Source of the DNA: Hemicordylus capensis
Taxonomy: Eukaryota; Chordata; Lepidosauria; Squamata; Cordylidae
Length of the DNA stretch: 64,000 bases
NCBI RefSeq assembly: GCF_027244095.1
Contig: NC_069671.1
Location: forward strand, 6,865,001-6,929,000
Reading direction: 5' to 3'
Shown: in pieces, positions 31,919 to 42,511 of the stretch
Layout: each line of letters begins with the position of its first letter
How positions within the stretch are numbered: position 1 is the stretch's first letter
Translations under genes and position numbers: made by a program
The notes under the pieces: model-generated
What the model saw: only the letters and a program-made list of their open reading frames with translations
The model's database searches: none
Told to the model about the DNA's origin: nothing

Positions 31919-32232
31919 CACAGGAATATAGGAAGCTGCCCTAGACTGAGTCAGACCATTTCCCCCTCTGGCTCAGTCTTGGCTACACTGACTGGCAGCG
32001 GCATCGACAAGGTTTCAGGCAGGATTGTCTCTCCCAGCCCTGCCTGGAGATGCTGCCAGGGATTAGGTGGGGGCCTCCGCATGCAAAGCAGATGCTCCGC
32101 CATTGAGCTACGGCCCCATCCGCTCAGAGGAATATCTTCGGGCCGAAGAAAGTGCTCGTGTGTCGTCACCGTCCAAATGCAAACCAAGGTGGACCCTGCT
32201 TAGCCAAAAGGACAATTCATGCTTGCTCCCTC
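31919..32232 (-). mobile_element. Composite SINE: 5S-like head, tRNA-Ala-like unit, private tail
   Basis: Reversed: tail AGGAAGCTGCCCTAGACTGA; tRNA-Ala-like TGCATGCAAAGCAGATGCTC in spirit (here CCGCATGCAAAGCAGATGCT) and CATTGAGCTACGGCCCC; 5S-like CAAACCAAGGTGGACCCTGC then TTAGCC. All three modules in order. Confidence 0.8.
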
Positions 32233-32663
32233 AGGGCGCCAGGCAGCGCCATCCCTTGCAGGGCGAAGGGGACCGCCCCCTGCCTCTGATGCCAGCAGCG
32301 TTTGATGGCAGACGCAGCAGGGGGCATGGCCTCACTCTGAAACGGGGTCGTGTGCCCCGTTTCAGAGCACATGCTGGCCATGCTGTGAACGCAGCGCAGC
32401 CGCGGAGCGCACGGGCCCATTTCGGAGCGGAACCGCGCCCCTTGCGTCGGGCGCAGGGGGCACGGGGCTTGCTTCCCCCCCCTCCCCCGGGCATGCACAC
32501 GTGGCGGTGGTGGACAGCCGCCGCCACAGTCGCATGTGCCTCCGCCAGGACCCGATCACGGGGGCCGTCTGCAAGGCTGCCTGCTGCTCGCTGGCACAGC
32601 GGGGCCCCTCCAAACGTGGGGCCCGGGGCCACCACCCCAGTCGCCCTGCCCTAAGGCCGGGCC
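32233..32663. repeat. CpG-rich repeat-like block with a perfect hairpin
   Basis: GC- and CpG-rich DNA between a SINE and a SINE tail. Contains CTCTGAAACGGGG (7-nt loop) CCCCGTTTCAGAG at 32335-32367, flanked by further inverted text (GCATGGCC / GGCCATGC). More likely a CpG-rich transposon derivative than a promoter island; no gene starts here. Confidence 0.45.
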
Positions 32664-32704
32664 TGGCGCCAGGAGTCGAAATCGACTTGACGGCATGCTT
32701 TGCC
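32664..32704 (+). mobile_element. Sauria SINE tail fragment
   Basis: GCGCCAGGAGTCGAAATCGA then CTTGACGGCATGCTTTGCC only. Confidence 0.7.
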
Positions 32705-32956
32705 TTCGCCTTGCCTCAAGACCAGCGGGCCTCCCCTGTTTCTGAGGCAAAGCAGCCAATCTGCTGGATTGATTCCGGCTGGAAACTCTTCTCAGGGCAA
32801 CGCCTGGTGTCCCATTTCCACATTCCTTGTTTGCTCGTGTTTGTGTACCTCTGCCATGTAAATGTGAATGTTTGCACTGAGAAGAAGTTGCAGCAGCCTG
32901 AATAAATGACGGGGATTTCCAGCTTTGTGCGTGAAAGTGACCCTAGAGAGAGGAGG

Positions 32957-32982
32957 GTGTGTGTGTGTGTGTGTGTGTGTGT
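32957..32982 (+). repeat. (GT)n microsatellite
   Basis: About 13 GT units. Confidence 0.95.
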
Positions 32983-33079
32983 CCTCAAAATCTAGCAGAA
33001 TTTCACCATGCCAGGATAAATACTTCTGACTCCTCCTGTTGTGTCTGACTTGGGGAGAAGCAAGATCCCATGGAGGGCT

Positions 33080-33460
33080 GAGCCGGGTGGCTTTATCAGT
33101 GTTTTATCAGCGTAGGAGTTCAGCTCCGTGTAGCATAACAACCCCCAAGCTCTTTTAAACCTTGACATCAATATAGACAGCGATAAGATAAGGCCCTGCT
33201 TATCCTGTACCGGCTATTCCGGATAAGATAAGCTCTTTTTATGTGTTCAAAGCAGGCCTCAAAGTTTATGCCTCTTGTTTTTTTGGGCAACCTCCAGACA
33301 GGCTTAGTCGCGGGAGTGGTGATATCTGGGATAGCAAGAGCAGGGTTGTAAACAAGGCGCATGGTACCTGCCCAAAGCGCATAAGCCTCTTGATAAGCGC
33401 AGAATTAATCTCGGGGATGGCGCATTCCAGCCTGCCAGTGGATTGGAGGATAAGCAGCGT
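33080..33460. promoter_or_regulatory. Cluster of GATA-type motifs (candidate enhancer)
   Basis: Seven GATAAG motifs: 33182, 33187, 33199 (reverse), 33222, 33227, 33392 and 33449, five of them within 51 bp, plus two more TTATC sites near 33092 and 33104. The DNA is not a recognised repeat. Function is inference only. Confidence 0.35.
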
Positions 33461-34203
33461 TGCACGTTATGCGGTTGAACAGTATGAGCCTTGGAGATCT
33501 CCCAGTCTTGGGGCCTCTTGCGATTGCTTTGTGGAGGGCAGGGTGGGGCTGGAGTGTCACGCTTTTGCAATGCTTGCTAGAGCAAACATTTGGTGCTGTG
33601 ACTCCTCTGCCTGCACTTTCTCTTGCGGCCAGGGCTCCGGCAGAAACGGTTAAGGCCTGGGAAGCCGGATTTCGCCTTGTTTTAAAATGCCAAGCATCCA
33701 GCCCTCATAGCTGCAAGCGGTTGTCTGCCTATTTGTGACTTTCAGAAGGCCGAGTGGTCTGACGATAGTGGCCAAGTAAATAATTATAAGCAGCCTTGCC
33801 GGGGGTGGGGGAGAGAAACATTAACTTTTGCCTTTATAGGATTGGGTGGGGTGCAGCCATTCCAGAGGGGCACCATCAATAAGGAAATACCTTATTAAGA
33901 ATACCTACTCACACTTAAGTTCATTAAACTTAATTTAAAAAAATTTAAAACTCTGGGACTTGCTTTAAGCTCTATGTGGACAGGATAGCTGCCTCAGCCA
34001 CTTGCTTCGGGGCAGCCAGATGGACCCCCTGCTTCCCAGAGTCAGTGAGTGGGGCCCTGTGCTGGAGACCCCTTCCATCTGAGGTTATGTTGGGATAAAA
34101 GGAGCAGGGCCTTTTGTGTTTTAGCGCCTTCATTCTAGATTGTTCGTCCTTTGTTGTAGAATGCCTCTCCTTGGGAGGTCTTCTTGGCTAGACTTATTCT
34201 GCA
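33461..34203. other. Intergenic, nothing recognised
   Basis: No gene or repeat family identified. Confidence 0.4.
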
Positions 34204-34512
34204 TTGGAACATAGGAAGCTGCCATCTACTGAGTCAGACCATTGGTCTATCTAGCTCAGTATTGTCTTCACAGACTGGCAGCAGCTTCTCCAGGGTGCAG
34301 GCAGGAATCTCTCTCTCTCAGCCCTATCTTGGAGATGCTGCCAGGCAGGGAAATGGAAACCTTCTCCTCTTCCCAGAGCAGCCCCATCCCCTAAGGGGAA
34401 TCTCTTCCAGTGCCCACACTTCTAGTCTCCCATTCATATGCAACCAGGGTGGACCCTGCTTAGCTCAGGGGACAAGTCATGCTTGCTACCACAAGACCAG
34501 CTCTCCTCTCCT
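34204..34512 (-). mobile_element. 5S rRNA-headed SINE
   Basis: Reversed: tail GGAACATAGGAAGCTGCCAT; 5S-like head GTCTCCCATTCATATGCAAC and CAGGGTGGACCCTGCTTAGC at right, then leader reversed CTACCACAAGACCAGCTCTC. The best 5S match in the window (GCTAAGCAGGGTCcacCCTGG, ATGGGAGAC). The middle tRNA-like unit is replaced or deleted. Confidence 0.8.
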
Positions 34513-34882
34513 TTGGGAGGCAGGTGAAGGTCTCTTCATTCTGCTGGGCTTTTGAAGCCTTGGGAATGGGTAGCTTTTAAATTCTGCCCTGAGTGTTCAG
34601 CTGTTAAATGCTCCAATCCAGTTATTGTTTCGTGAAAGAGATTTTGGGACTCCTTGCAGTCCGGAAAAACAAGGTTGAAAATTAAACAAGTACTTTGGCC
34701 TAGCTTCAGTCCTAACCATCCGTTTTGAATGAACATGGTTGACCTATGCACTCCTTTACAAAACTAGGGTTTCGCGATGCTTAGGTGGAGGTGCGCAAAA
34801 GGTGCACATTCTCCCCTAACCAAATGGGCCTTCCCCCCGCCAAACAGGTGACTGTCCCTGCAAACCTGATGGTCCCAACAAC

Positions 34883-35018
34883 CAGTGTTCCCTGTAACAG
34901 GAATTCCCAGATGTTGTTGAGTACAACTTTCATCATCCCCAACTGCACTGGCCTTTGATTGGGGAATGATGGGAGTTGTAGTCAACGTCATCTGGAAATC
35001 CCTGTTATGGGGAACACC
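34883..35018. mobile_element. Palindromic hAT-like MITE
   Basis: CAGTGTTCCCTGTAACAGGA at the left, AATCCCTGTTATGGGGAACA at the right. Confidence 0.75.
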
Positions 35019-35676
35019 ATCTGTTTGACATGCTAGCAATGAGTTCTTGGGGGCTGTCAGGCCTCAGCAAGGGTTGGTTTCCAGGGTCTGGCAGAGCTGC
35101 TTTCTGTTTATTATAGTTGCAGTGTGTAACCGCACAGTGGTGGCTAGAGATCATGTGTGGATGGTACTTCTTCATGGTGAGGCACTTGTAAGCACATGCA
35201 ATAACCGTACACTTCGGAGCAGAGTTTTTTGTGAACTCTCTTGGCTGTGGCTTGACTCCACTAAGCTCTGCTTGTGGACATGACTTGGCAGGGGGTTGTA
35301 GCCTTGGGGCATTCCTACCTTTCTGATTGTCACCGTTGCACCACTGAGGTGGCAGGTGTGTTTTGTGTTGGGGCAATGTGAGTTCAAGGATAGTTCGTGT
35401 GGAGTAACTCTGAGTCCAAAACTTACTGACGGCCCTCTCCAGCAGAGGGATGGGGAACAGACATTTTGGGCCCACTATATCCATTGCCTTTTAAATCTGG
35501 ACTAGGGTGCCGGGATTCAAATGCCACGTCAGCCACGAATTTAAGGTGGCTGCCATGAAACAAGCCGTTATTCTTTCAGCCTGGAACCCAATCTCTGTCA
35601 TATCTATCATATTGTTGTAATTGCCATGACTACGCAACTTGAATATGGTTGGTTAGCAGTGCTGTATGAGAAGAGC
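35019..35676. other. Intergenic, nothing recognised
   Basis: No gene or repeat family identified. Confidence 0.4.
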
Positions 35677-35694
35677 TATTATTTATTATTATTA
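35677..35694 (+). repeat. (ATT)n at the R4 3' junction
   Basis: ATTATTTATTATTATTAT immediately abuts the R4 3' end. Confidence 0.85.
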
Positions 35695-35695
35695 T

Positions 35696-37784
35696 CTCTT
35701 GTTTACACAGTCAGACAGGTGTTATTGACTGGTTTGTTTTATCCAGACATCGAGTCCTTCCCAAGGACCTGGGATGGCTGAATTTTATTGTCAATTGTTA
35801 TAGATATCGTCGCAGAATATAGGCTGTTCCCAGCAAAGCTGCTTTTTGTAGTTGGCTGGTGGTGATTTCTGTGGCCCCTCTGGTGTTGAGGTGCTCTTCA
35901 AGGTCTTTTGGAACTGCACCCAGGGCGCCAATGGCCACTGGGATGATTTGGATCTTTTTCTGCCACAGCCTTTCAATTTCAATTTGTAGATCTTTGTATT
36001 TGGTGATTTTTTCTATTTCTTTTTCTTCTATTCTGCTATCCCCTGGTATTGCTATGTCGATTATTTTAACTTGTTTTTCTTTCTTCTCGACTACAGTTAT
36101 ATCTGGTGTATTGTGTGGCAGATGTTTGTCTGTAGTCGCAAGTCCCATAATATTTTTACACCTTCATTTTCAACAACTGTTTCAATTTTATGGTCCCACC
36201 AATTTTTGGCTACAGGTAGCTTGTATTTTTTGCAGATGTTCCAGTGTATCATCCCTGCTACCTTGTCATGCCTTTGTTTGTAGTCAGTCTGTGTGATCTT
36301 TTTACAACAGCTGATCAGGTGGTCCACTGTTTCATCTGCTTCTTTTCAAAGGCGGCACTTGCTGTTTGTGGTGGATTTTTCGACTTTTGCTCTTATTGCA
36401 TTTGTTCTTAGTGCCAGTATTAAACCCTCTGTTTCTTTCTTCAAGTAACCATTCTTAAGCCATTGCCAGGTCTTGGTGATGTCTGATTTTCCACTTATAT
36501 TGTGCAAATATTGACCATGCAGGGGCTTATTTTTCTATTTTTCTGCTCGGTTCTTGACTTGTTCTTTCTTGTAGGCCTGCTTTGGTTCATTGGTGTTGAA
36601 TAGTTTCGCGTTCTTGACCATTTGAAGGGCATCTTCTTCACTGTCCTTGATATATTCTTCAAGGCCTCTTTTCTCCTCCCCTACTGTTTGATGGACTTGC
36701 AGCATTCCTCTTCCACCTGAGCTGCGAGGGAGGTATAGCCTATCGACATCACTGCAGGGGTACAGAGCATGATTGATGGTCATTATTTTCCTGGTCTTAC
36801 AATCCAGCATCTCTAGCTCTGCCTGGGTCCAGTCTATTATCCCTGCAGTGTATCTGATAACAGGTATAGCCCAGGTGTTTATGGCTTGTATGGTGTTCCT
36901 GCCATTGAGTTTGGACTTGAGGATTTTTCTAACTCTCCTGATGTATTCACTTCCAATTTTTCTTTTAACTTCAGTGTGTGCGATGTTATCCGCCTGGAGA
37001 ATGCCCAAGTATTTGTAAGGTTCTTTCTCTTCCAAGTTCTTGATGTTGCTTCCATTGGGCAGTTCTATTCCTTCTGTTTTTTCTTATTTTCCCTCTGTCC
37101 ATTATTAATGCAGCACATTTGTCTAGTCCAAACTCCATTGCTATAGCGCTACTGAATATACGGACAGTGTTTAGCAGTGATTCGATTTCTGACTGGGACT
37201 TTCCATACAACTTCAGATCGTCCATGTACAGCAGATGGTTGATTTTACTTGATGTTTTAGATGTTTGGTATCCGAGGCTTGTTTTGTTTAGTATTTGTGA
37301 AAGCGGGGTCATGGCGATTACAAACAATAGAGGGGATAGTGAGTCCCTTTGGAAAATGCCTCTTCTAATGCTAACCTGTCCAAGTGCCTCGCCATTGATT
37401 GTTAACACTGTACTCCACATGCTCATTGCTTTTTTTTTATAAATATCTGAATGTTTTTGCTGACACCAGTTGTTTCTAAACATTTTAGTATCCATGTGTG
37501 AGGCAATGAGTCGAAGGCTTTCTTGTAGTCAATCCATGCAACACTTAGATTTGTTTTTCTTCTCTTGCAGTTTTCTAAAATCATTTTGTCAATCAGCAGC
37601 TGGTCTTTTGTGCCTCTGGTGTTCGGGCAATTTCCTTTCTGTTCAACTGGGAGCTGTTTGTTAGTTAATAAGTGTTGCATCATTTCATCTGCTATTATTC
37701 CAGTTAATAATTTGAACATGGTTGGCAGGCAGGTTATCGGTCTATAATTACTTGGAACTGCACCTTTTGCTGGGTCTTTCATGA
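35696..37784 (-). mobile_element. R4-clade LINE: RT, zinc knuckle and restriction-like endonuclease
   Basis: Minus-strand order: reverse transcriptase ([20 protein letters not shown], motif [15 protein letters not shown], motif C YMDDLKLYG), then KEPYKYLGI...WAIPVIRYTAGIIDW, a Cys/His knuckle near 36300-36345 (CRL..., HLISCC; the second Cys codon is TGA), then the endonuclease (KIIDIAIPGDSRIEEKEIEK, KYKDLQIEIERLW) ending ILRRYL, and a 3'UTR ending GTCTGACTGTGTAAACAAGA. At least four frame breaks or stops. 5'-truncated; full elements are longer. (AAT)n lies on both sides. Confidence 0.88.

Positions 37785-37831
<47 letters not shown>
37785..37831 (+). repeat. (ATT)n microsatellite at the R4 5' junction
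   Basis: About 15 uninterrupted ATT units between R4 and the L2-like tail. Confidence 0.95.
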
Positions 37832-37833
<2 letters not shown>

Positions 37834-38075
37834 TTGATTTCTATACTGCCGTTCCAAAAATGGCTCAGGGCAGTTTACACAGAGAAATAACAAACAAATA
37901 AGATGGCTCCCTGTCCCCAAAGGGCTCACAATCTAAAAAGAAACATACGATAGACACCAGCAACAGTCACTGGAGGTCCTGTGCTGGGGGTGGATAGGGC
38001 CAGTTACTCTCCCCCTGCTAAATAAAGAGAATCACCATGGTAAAAGGTGCCTCTTGCCCAGTTATCAGGATTATT
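37832..38075 (-). repeat. L2-like LINE tail
   Basis: Reversed: TTTCTATACTGCCGTTCCAA, GCAGTTTACACAGAGAAATA, CCCTGTCCCCAAAGGGCTCA, AATCACCATGGTAAAAGGTG. A clean copy of the family. Confidence 0.85.
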
Positions 38076-38087
38076 ACTCTCCAGCAT

Positions 38088-38552
38088 GAAGGAGAGCTGG
38101 TCTTGTGGCAGCAAGTACAACATTTCCCCTTTGTTAAGCAGGGACTGCCTTAGTTTGCATTTGGATGAGATGAGAGACTACATGTGAACTCTGTAAGACA
38201 TTCCCTTTAGGGGAGGGCGCTGTAGCCTAGTAGCCCATCTGCATGCTTGCATGCAGGCGGTTCTAAGTTCCCTCCCTGGCAGCATCTCCAAGATAAGCCT
38301 GAGAGAGATTCCTGCCTACAACCTGGGAGAAGCCGCTGCCAGTCAGTGTAGACCATGGGTTTTCAACCTTGGGTCCCCAGATGTTGTTGGACTTCAACTC
38401 CCATAATCCCAAACCAAAGGCCATTGGGGCTGAGGATTATGGGAATTGAAGTCCAGTAACATCTGGAGACCCAAGGCTGAGAATCCCTGTGACAAGACTG
38501 AGCTAGATGGACCAATGCTCTGACTCGGTATATGGCAGCTTCCTATGTATAT
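38088..38552 (+). mobile_element. Composite SINE: 5S-like head, tRNA-Ala-like unit, private tail
   Basis: GAGCTGGTCTTGTGGCAGCA leader; 5S-like TTAAGCAGGGACTGCCTTAG and CATTTGGATGAGATGAGAGA; tRNA-Ala-like GGGCGCTGTAGCCTAGTAGC and CTTGCATGCAGGCGGTTC; body GCCGCTGCCAGTCAGTGTAG; tail TCTGACTCGGTATATGGCAG. A MITE (38354-38489) splits the tail. Confidence 0.85.
38354..38489. mobile_element. Palindromic hAT-like MITE inside a SINE
   Basis: CATGGGTTTTCAACCTTGGG and CCCAAGGCTGAGAATCCCTG ends; insertion point is close to that of the MITE in the SINE at 27321. Confidence 0.85.
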
Positions 38553-38572
38553 ACAGTAACCCCTCTAACTAA

Positions 38573-38820
38573 GGAAAGAGGCTTCTTTCTAAGTGTTGAT
38601 TCCCTTTATATTTAGCAGGGGGAGAGCAACTGGCCCTCTCCATCCCCAGTACAGCATCCCTTCAGTGGCTGTTGCTGGTATCTGCCTTATGTTTCTTTTT
38701 AGACTGTGAGCCCTTTGGGGACAGGGAGCCATCTTATTTATGTATTATTTATTTTTCTGTTCAAACTGCTTTGAGAACTTTGGTTAACAAGCGGTATATA
38801 AATATTTCATTCATTCATTC
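38573..38820 (+). repeat. L2-like LINE tail
   Basis: ATTTAGCAGGGGGAGAGCAA, GCATCCCTTCAGTGGCTGTT, GAGCCCTTTGGGGACAGGGA, CAAGCGGTATATAAATATTT, then ATTC repeats. Followed by a 44-bp reversed fragment of the sister tail (38821-38864). Confidence 0.85.
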
Positions 38821-39169
38821 GATTTCTATACCGCCCTTCCAAAAATGGCTCAGGGTGGTTGTGGTTCCTGGCAGCTCCCTGCGCCTGCGATCATCAGTAT
38901 AAATCCTTGGAGAGAAGCATCTATAGCTGCTGGAAACACAAAAGAGTATGTCTAAAATTTTGAGTACATTAGTAAGGCTGTGACCTTTTGCAACATGGAG
39001 ACATTTAATTATTTTTTTACAATTTGTTGAAAGGAAGGAATAGTTTTTGTTTCTTTGTTTGTTTGTTTTAAAATCCCTTTATTGCCCTTCCTGGAGTATA
39101 GTCTCTAACTTATATTTTGTCTTTCCATCCATATTTGGCTGTGCATAGTGTTGGCTGCTATTTCCATGA

Positions 39170-39352
39170 GGTTCTGTTTTCAGTTACTGGAAGGAAAAGG
39201 AGTTGCATGGAGACCTCTGGTCCTAGGTTCCATCCCCAGCAACTCCAGGTAGACCTGGGAAAGACTCTTCTCCGAAACCCTTGGAGGACAGTTGTCAGTC
39301 AACGTAGATAGTCCTGAGCTAGATGAATCAGTGGTCACAGTCAGAAGGCCGG
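39170..39352 (+). mobile_element. Diverged tRNA-Ala-type SINE
   Basis: TCCTAGGTTCCATCCCCAGC resembles a B box; TCCAGGTAGACCTGGGAAAG and GAGCTAGATGAATCAGTGGT are body and tail. Confidence 0.5.
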
Positions 39353-39635
39353 CTTCTTATAAAGAAGGGAGGAAAGCCGGAGGTTCTGTGCCTTCAAACC
39401 GCTGCCCAACAGGCAGAAATCTAAGAAGTCACAGCATTTCCATTATCTACAGTACAGCTCAGAGTAACTTCGTGCTGAGCTATGCTACCAGCAGAATGAT
39501 ATGCTGTAGTTCTTGGCTGGCTGTACCAGCTTGTGGGTCACAAGTGTGAATTTTCCCACCTATGGAAATTTAATTCAGTCTCTTGCTGCACATGGTTTTC
39601 TAATATGCCACTGACTGAAAATGAACAGCTTAGCC

Positions 39636-39763
39636 CAGGGGTGGGCAAACGTGGCCCTCCCGCTGTTGCTGAACTACAGCTCCCATCATCCCCATCCCAT
39701 TGTGGCTGGGGATGATGGGAGTTGTAGTTCAGTAACAGCTGGAGGGCCAAGTTCCCACCTCTG
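39636..39763. mobile_element. Palindromic hAT-like MITE
   Basis: Ends CAGGGGTGGGCAAACGTGGC and GGCCAAGTTCCCACCTCTG, with CTACAGCTCCCATCATCCCC inside. Flanks are only partly alike. Confidence 0.85.
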
Positions 39764-41027
39764 GGCTAGGCCCTTCCCTGATATACTGGTTTTCTACCTG
39801 CAGGGAGCTGTGTAGGTGTGTGGTGGTTAATTTTTCAAATAAGGAAGAGAATTCAAACACGAGATCTTCCTTCTCCAGTGGAATCCGTGATAGTTTTGCA
39901 GTCCAGCAAGAACCGACGCCGTGTTATTCTGTTGGTGGTGGGCCTGAGTTTCCACACAGAGCTAGAGTTATTTTAATGTAGAAGGAAGGCCAAGGCACAC
40001 AGTTGCTGTTGGGAGAGTAAACCACCACAGTACAGAAGAAAGTATGTTGGGTGAGGTTGTGGCAAAACGTGATGAACCATTGGAATCTGGGCATAAGCGA
40101 TGAAATAATCACTTATGGGAGGAAACCAAAAACCAAGGTATGTCTGCCAATTGTGTGAATAGACCCCAGTTTTTCCTAAAGCTCCGGCGTTCTCACCCAT
40201 CCTCCTTTGGCTGTATGAACCATCGAATGATCTTAAATGTCTAATCGCTTGAGACAGATGAGCCTGGACCCAACGTCCCTGGTTGTCAAAGAGGCCCCTT
40301 TTGGAGTCTGCCTAGCTAGTCATAACACAGCGCATGGCCATTAAAGAGTTTATCGTTTGTGTACATAACACCCTCGGCGTACTGGAGCATGGTTTATCCA
40401 AACAGAAAAGAATGGAGATGAATGAATGCGAGATTGACTTTTTGGCTAGGATATACTTTAATTTTAATTAGGGGAGAAGAGGGCCGAAAGGGGAGGGGGC
40501 CATCGGAGCCTTTCTTTGCACTCAAAAAGACTAATGAGTTTACTGCTCTGGGAGATGGCCCCTGAAACATCCTCCAGAACACTTGTGTTGAAGTGTTTTC
40601 ATTTGTTAAAAGTGTGATAACCTTACATCTTAGAAACAGAGGAATGAAAGGAAACATCTGACGAGGGAATTCAGACAGCTGTGGAGCCTGTTCCAAAAGA
40701 CTCCTAACAGTCTGCAGAAACACCAGGGCCGCTTTCTAGACAGACTTGACGAATTTGTCTCTCTCTGGAGCTGGAATCGCAAAGGGGGGAAATAGTCCCG
40801 TGGAACCAGAGGGGTTTGCGGCTTCCTCTCATCACACTTCTGGTGCTACGTCAGAAAAGGCGGGAAGGAGGGCTTATGGGAGGCAAGCTGTGGCCTCTTC
40901 TGGCATTTCTGCATCTTGCCTGTGCCTTTTAAAAATACATTATGCTACTTGCTGGCACTTCTCCTCCTCCTGCTTTGCTGTTTGCATATATTGCTATTTG
41001 CACCATCCTTTTTCAAGGAGCCCTGTA
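39764..41027. other. Intergenic, nothing recognised
   Basis: No gene or repeat family identified. Confidence 0.4.
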
Positions 41028-41597
41028 CAGCATAAGGCCCGGGGGCCAGTTCCGGCCCGCAGGGTCATTTTTGATGGTCTAGGGTAGGCAGCAGCAGGAT
41101 CCCCAAAATTTGGCATTTGTGTGGCAATGGAACAGTCAGGTGCCCAGGTGGTTAAAAGCCACCTAATGGCCCTGCGGGGAAATGACTCGGCTAGCAAGTC
41201 AGAGGTTGCTGGTTCAAATCCCAACTGTATGGGAAACGCCTTTATTGGGCAGCAGAGATATAGGAAGATGCTGAAAGGCATCATCATCTCATCCTGCATG
41301 GGAGGAGGCAATGGTCAACCCCTCCTGTATTCTACCAAAGACAACCAAAGGGCTCTGTGGTCGCCAGGACTCAACACCGACTCGATGGCACACTTTACCT
41401 TTATCCTTGGTTAAAACTGTGGGCTCCTGCAGGGAGGAAAGGACCCTCCCTGCAGTAATTGCTTCAATATTTATCTTAATAATTAATTTTACTGTAATAA
41501 TCAATGCACTGAAAATTGCCCCCCCCCCCCCCCCGCACGCCATACATTGACATGGTTGTTTCTGGCCCACTGGGATGTGTGAGTTGTGCACCCCTGT
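41028..41597. mobile_element. Possible hAT-like element hosting a Sauria SINE
   Basis: CAGCATAAGGCCCGGGGGCC on the left and, reversed from the right, CAGGGGTGCACAACTCACAC and GGGCCAGAAACAACC recall hAT ends. No duplication recognised, so the borders are tentative. Confidence 0.4.
41136..41405 (+). mobile_element. Sauria-type SINE
   Basis: GCGGGGAAATGACTCGGCTA, GGTTGCTGGTTCAAATCCCA, GATGCTGAAAGGCATCATCA, CAACACCGACTCGATGGCAC. Confidence 0.92.
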
Positions 41598-41744
41598 AAG
41601 GGTTTTCAAGCATTGGTGAGTTCCCCATCACTGTGGTGCACCCTTTGCCCTTGCCACGTTCATGCCACGTGGTATCGTAAACAGTTGTTTCCAGATTGAA
41701 GATTGCCCTTTTTATCCAGGCCTTTAGCTCTTTGATTTCCTTTT

Positions 41745-41880
41745 GACTGTGTTTATTTTGACTGTGTTCTTAATGACGTTGTACGATTGCTTTATTTGTT
41801 TATTGTCTTTTAATGCGTTGTTTATTGCCCTGAGGTCCCACGGCAATGGCCGGTATATCCGTGCAAATAATTATAACACC
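41745..41880 (+). repeat. Diverged LINE tail
   Basis: TTTATTGCCCTGAGGTCCCA and CGGTATATCCGTGCAAATAA look like a decayed L2-like tail. Confidence 0.45.
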
Positions 41881-42511
41881 ACTGCGTTGATTCCTCCCAC
41901 CCCCACCCCGCTCGAAGCCCCTATTCCTCTTCCACGCAATCCTGTCTTCTGAAAACCTTTGTGTCTACAGAGCTCGCATAGGGGCGCCCTGCTGAGTCGA
42001 CAGCTGGGTAGGCTGAAACAGTGGCGCGAGTTAATGGGGCAAAAGGCCCATCAATGTTTTCCCATTAAAAGTAATTTTTTTTATTGTATATTATACGATG
42101 ACCATAACTTTCTCTCTCGGCTCACTCAAATATCTCGGCGAATGAACGATTGCTGTGTTGTTATCCCATTATAAAGAGGGACCACGGGATCATAAACTTT
42201 AATTTGTTAGTTTTGGCAGCGCTCCGGTTTGGCAGCCAATTAAACCGGTTCATTAGTGAGAATGCAGAGGTGCTGCTGGCCCCCTTTTGGCAAGACTGCC
42301 GGGAGAGGCCGTGTGGGTGAAGGCAGCAAGCTGGTCAGTTGGGGAGGGGAAGCTTAATAGCCTTTTTCTGTGCAACAGATTTGTGTTCTTGGCAGAGGTG
42401 AAGGCGTGGTCCCAGAGTTGGAGGGCTGGGTTTGGATTGGAGATGCTGGGGTTCAAGTTCCCCTCTGTTCATGGACCAACAGCTGAACTACGTGTGCAGA
42501 TAAATCATGGG
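41881..42511. other. Intergenic, mostly unique
   Basis: AT-rich unique DNA at 42060-42250 stands out from the repeat-filled surroundings. No coding signal. Confidence 0.4.

Noticed and set aside
32067-32654. 195-aa open frame in CpG-rich DNA
   Set aside because: It runs through a SINE head and a CpG-rich repeat-like block; no conserved domain.
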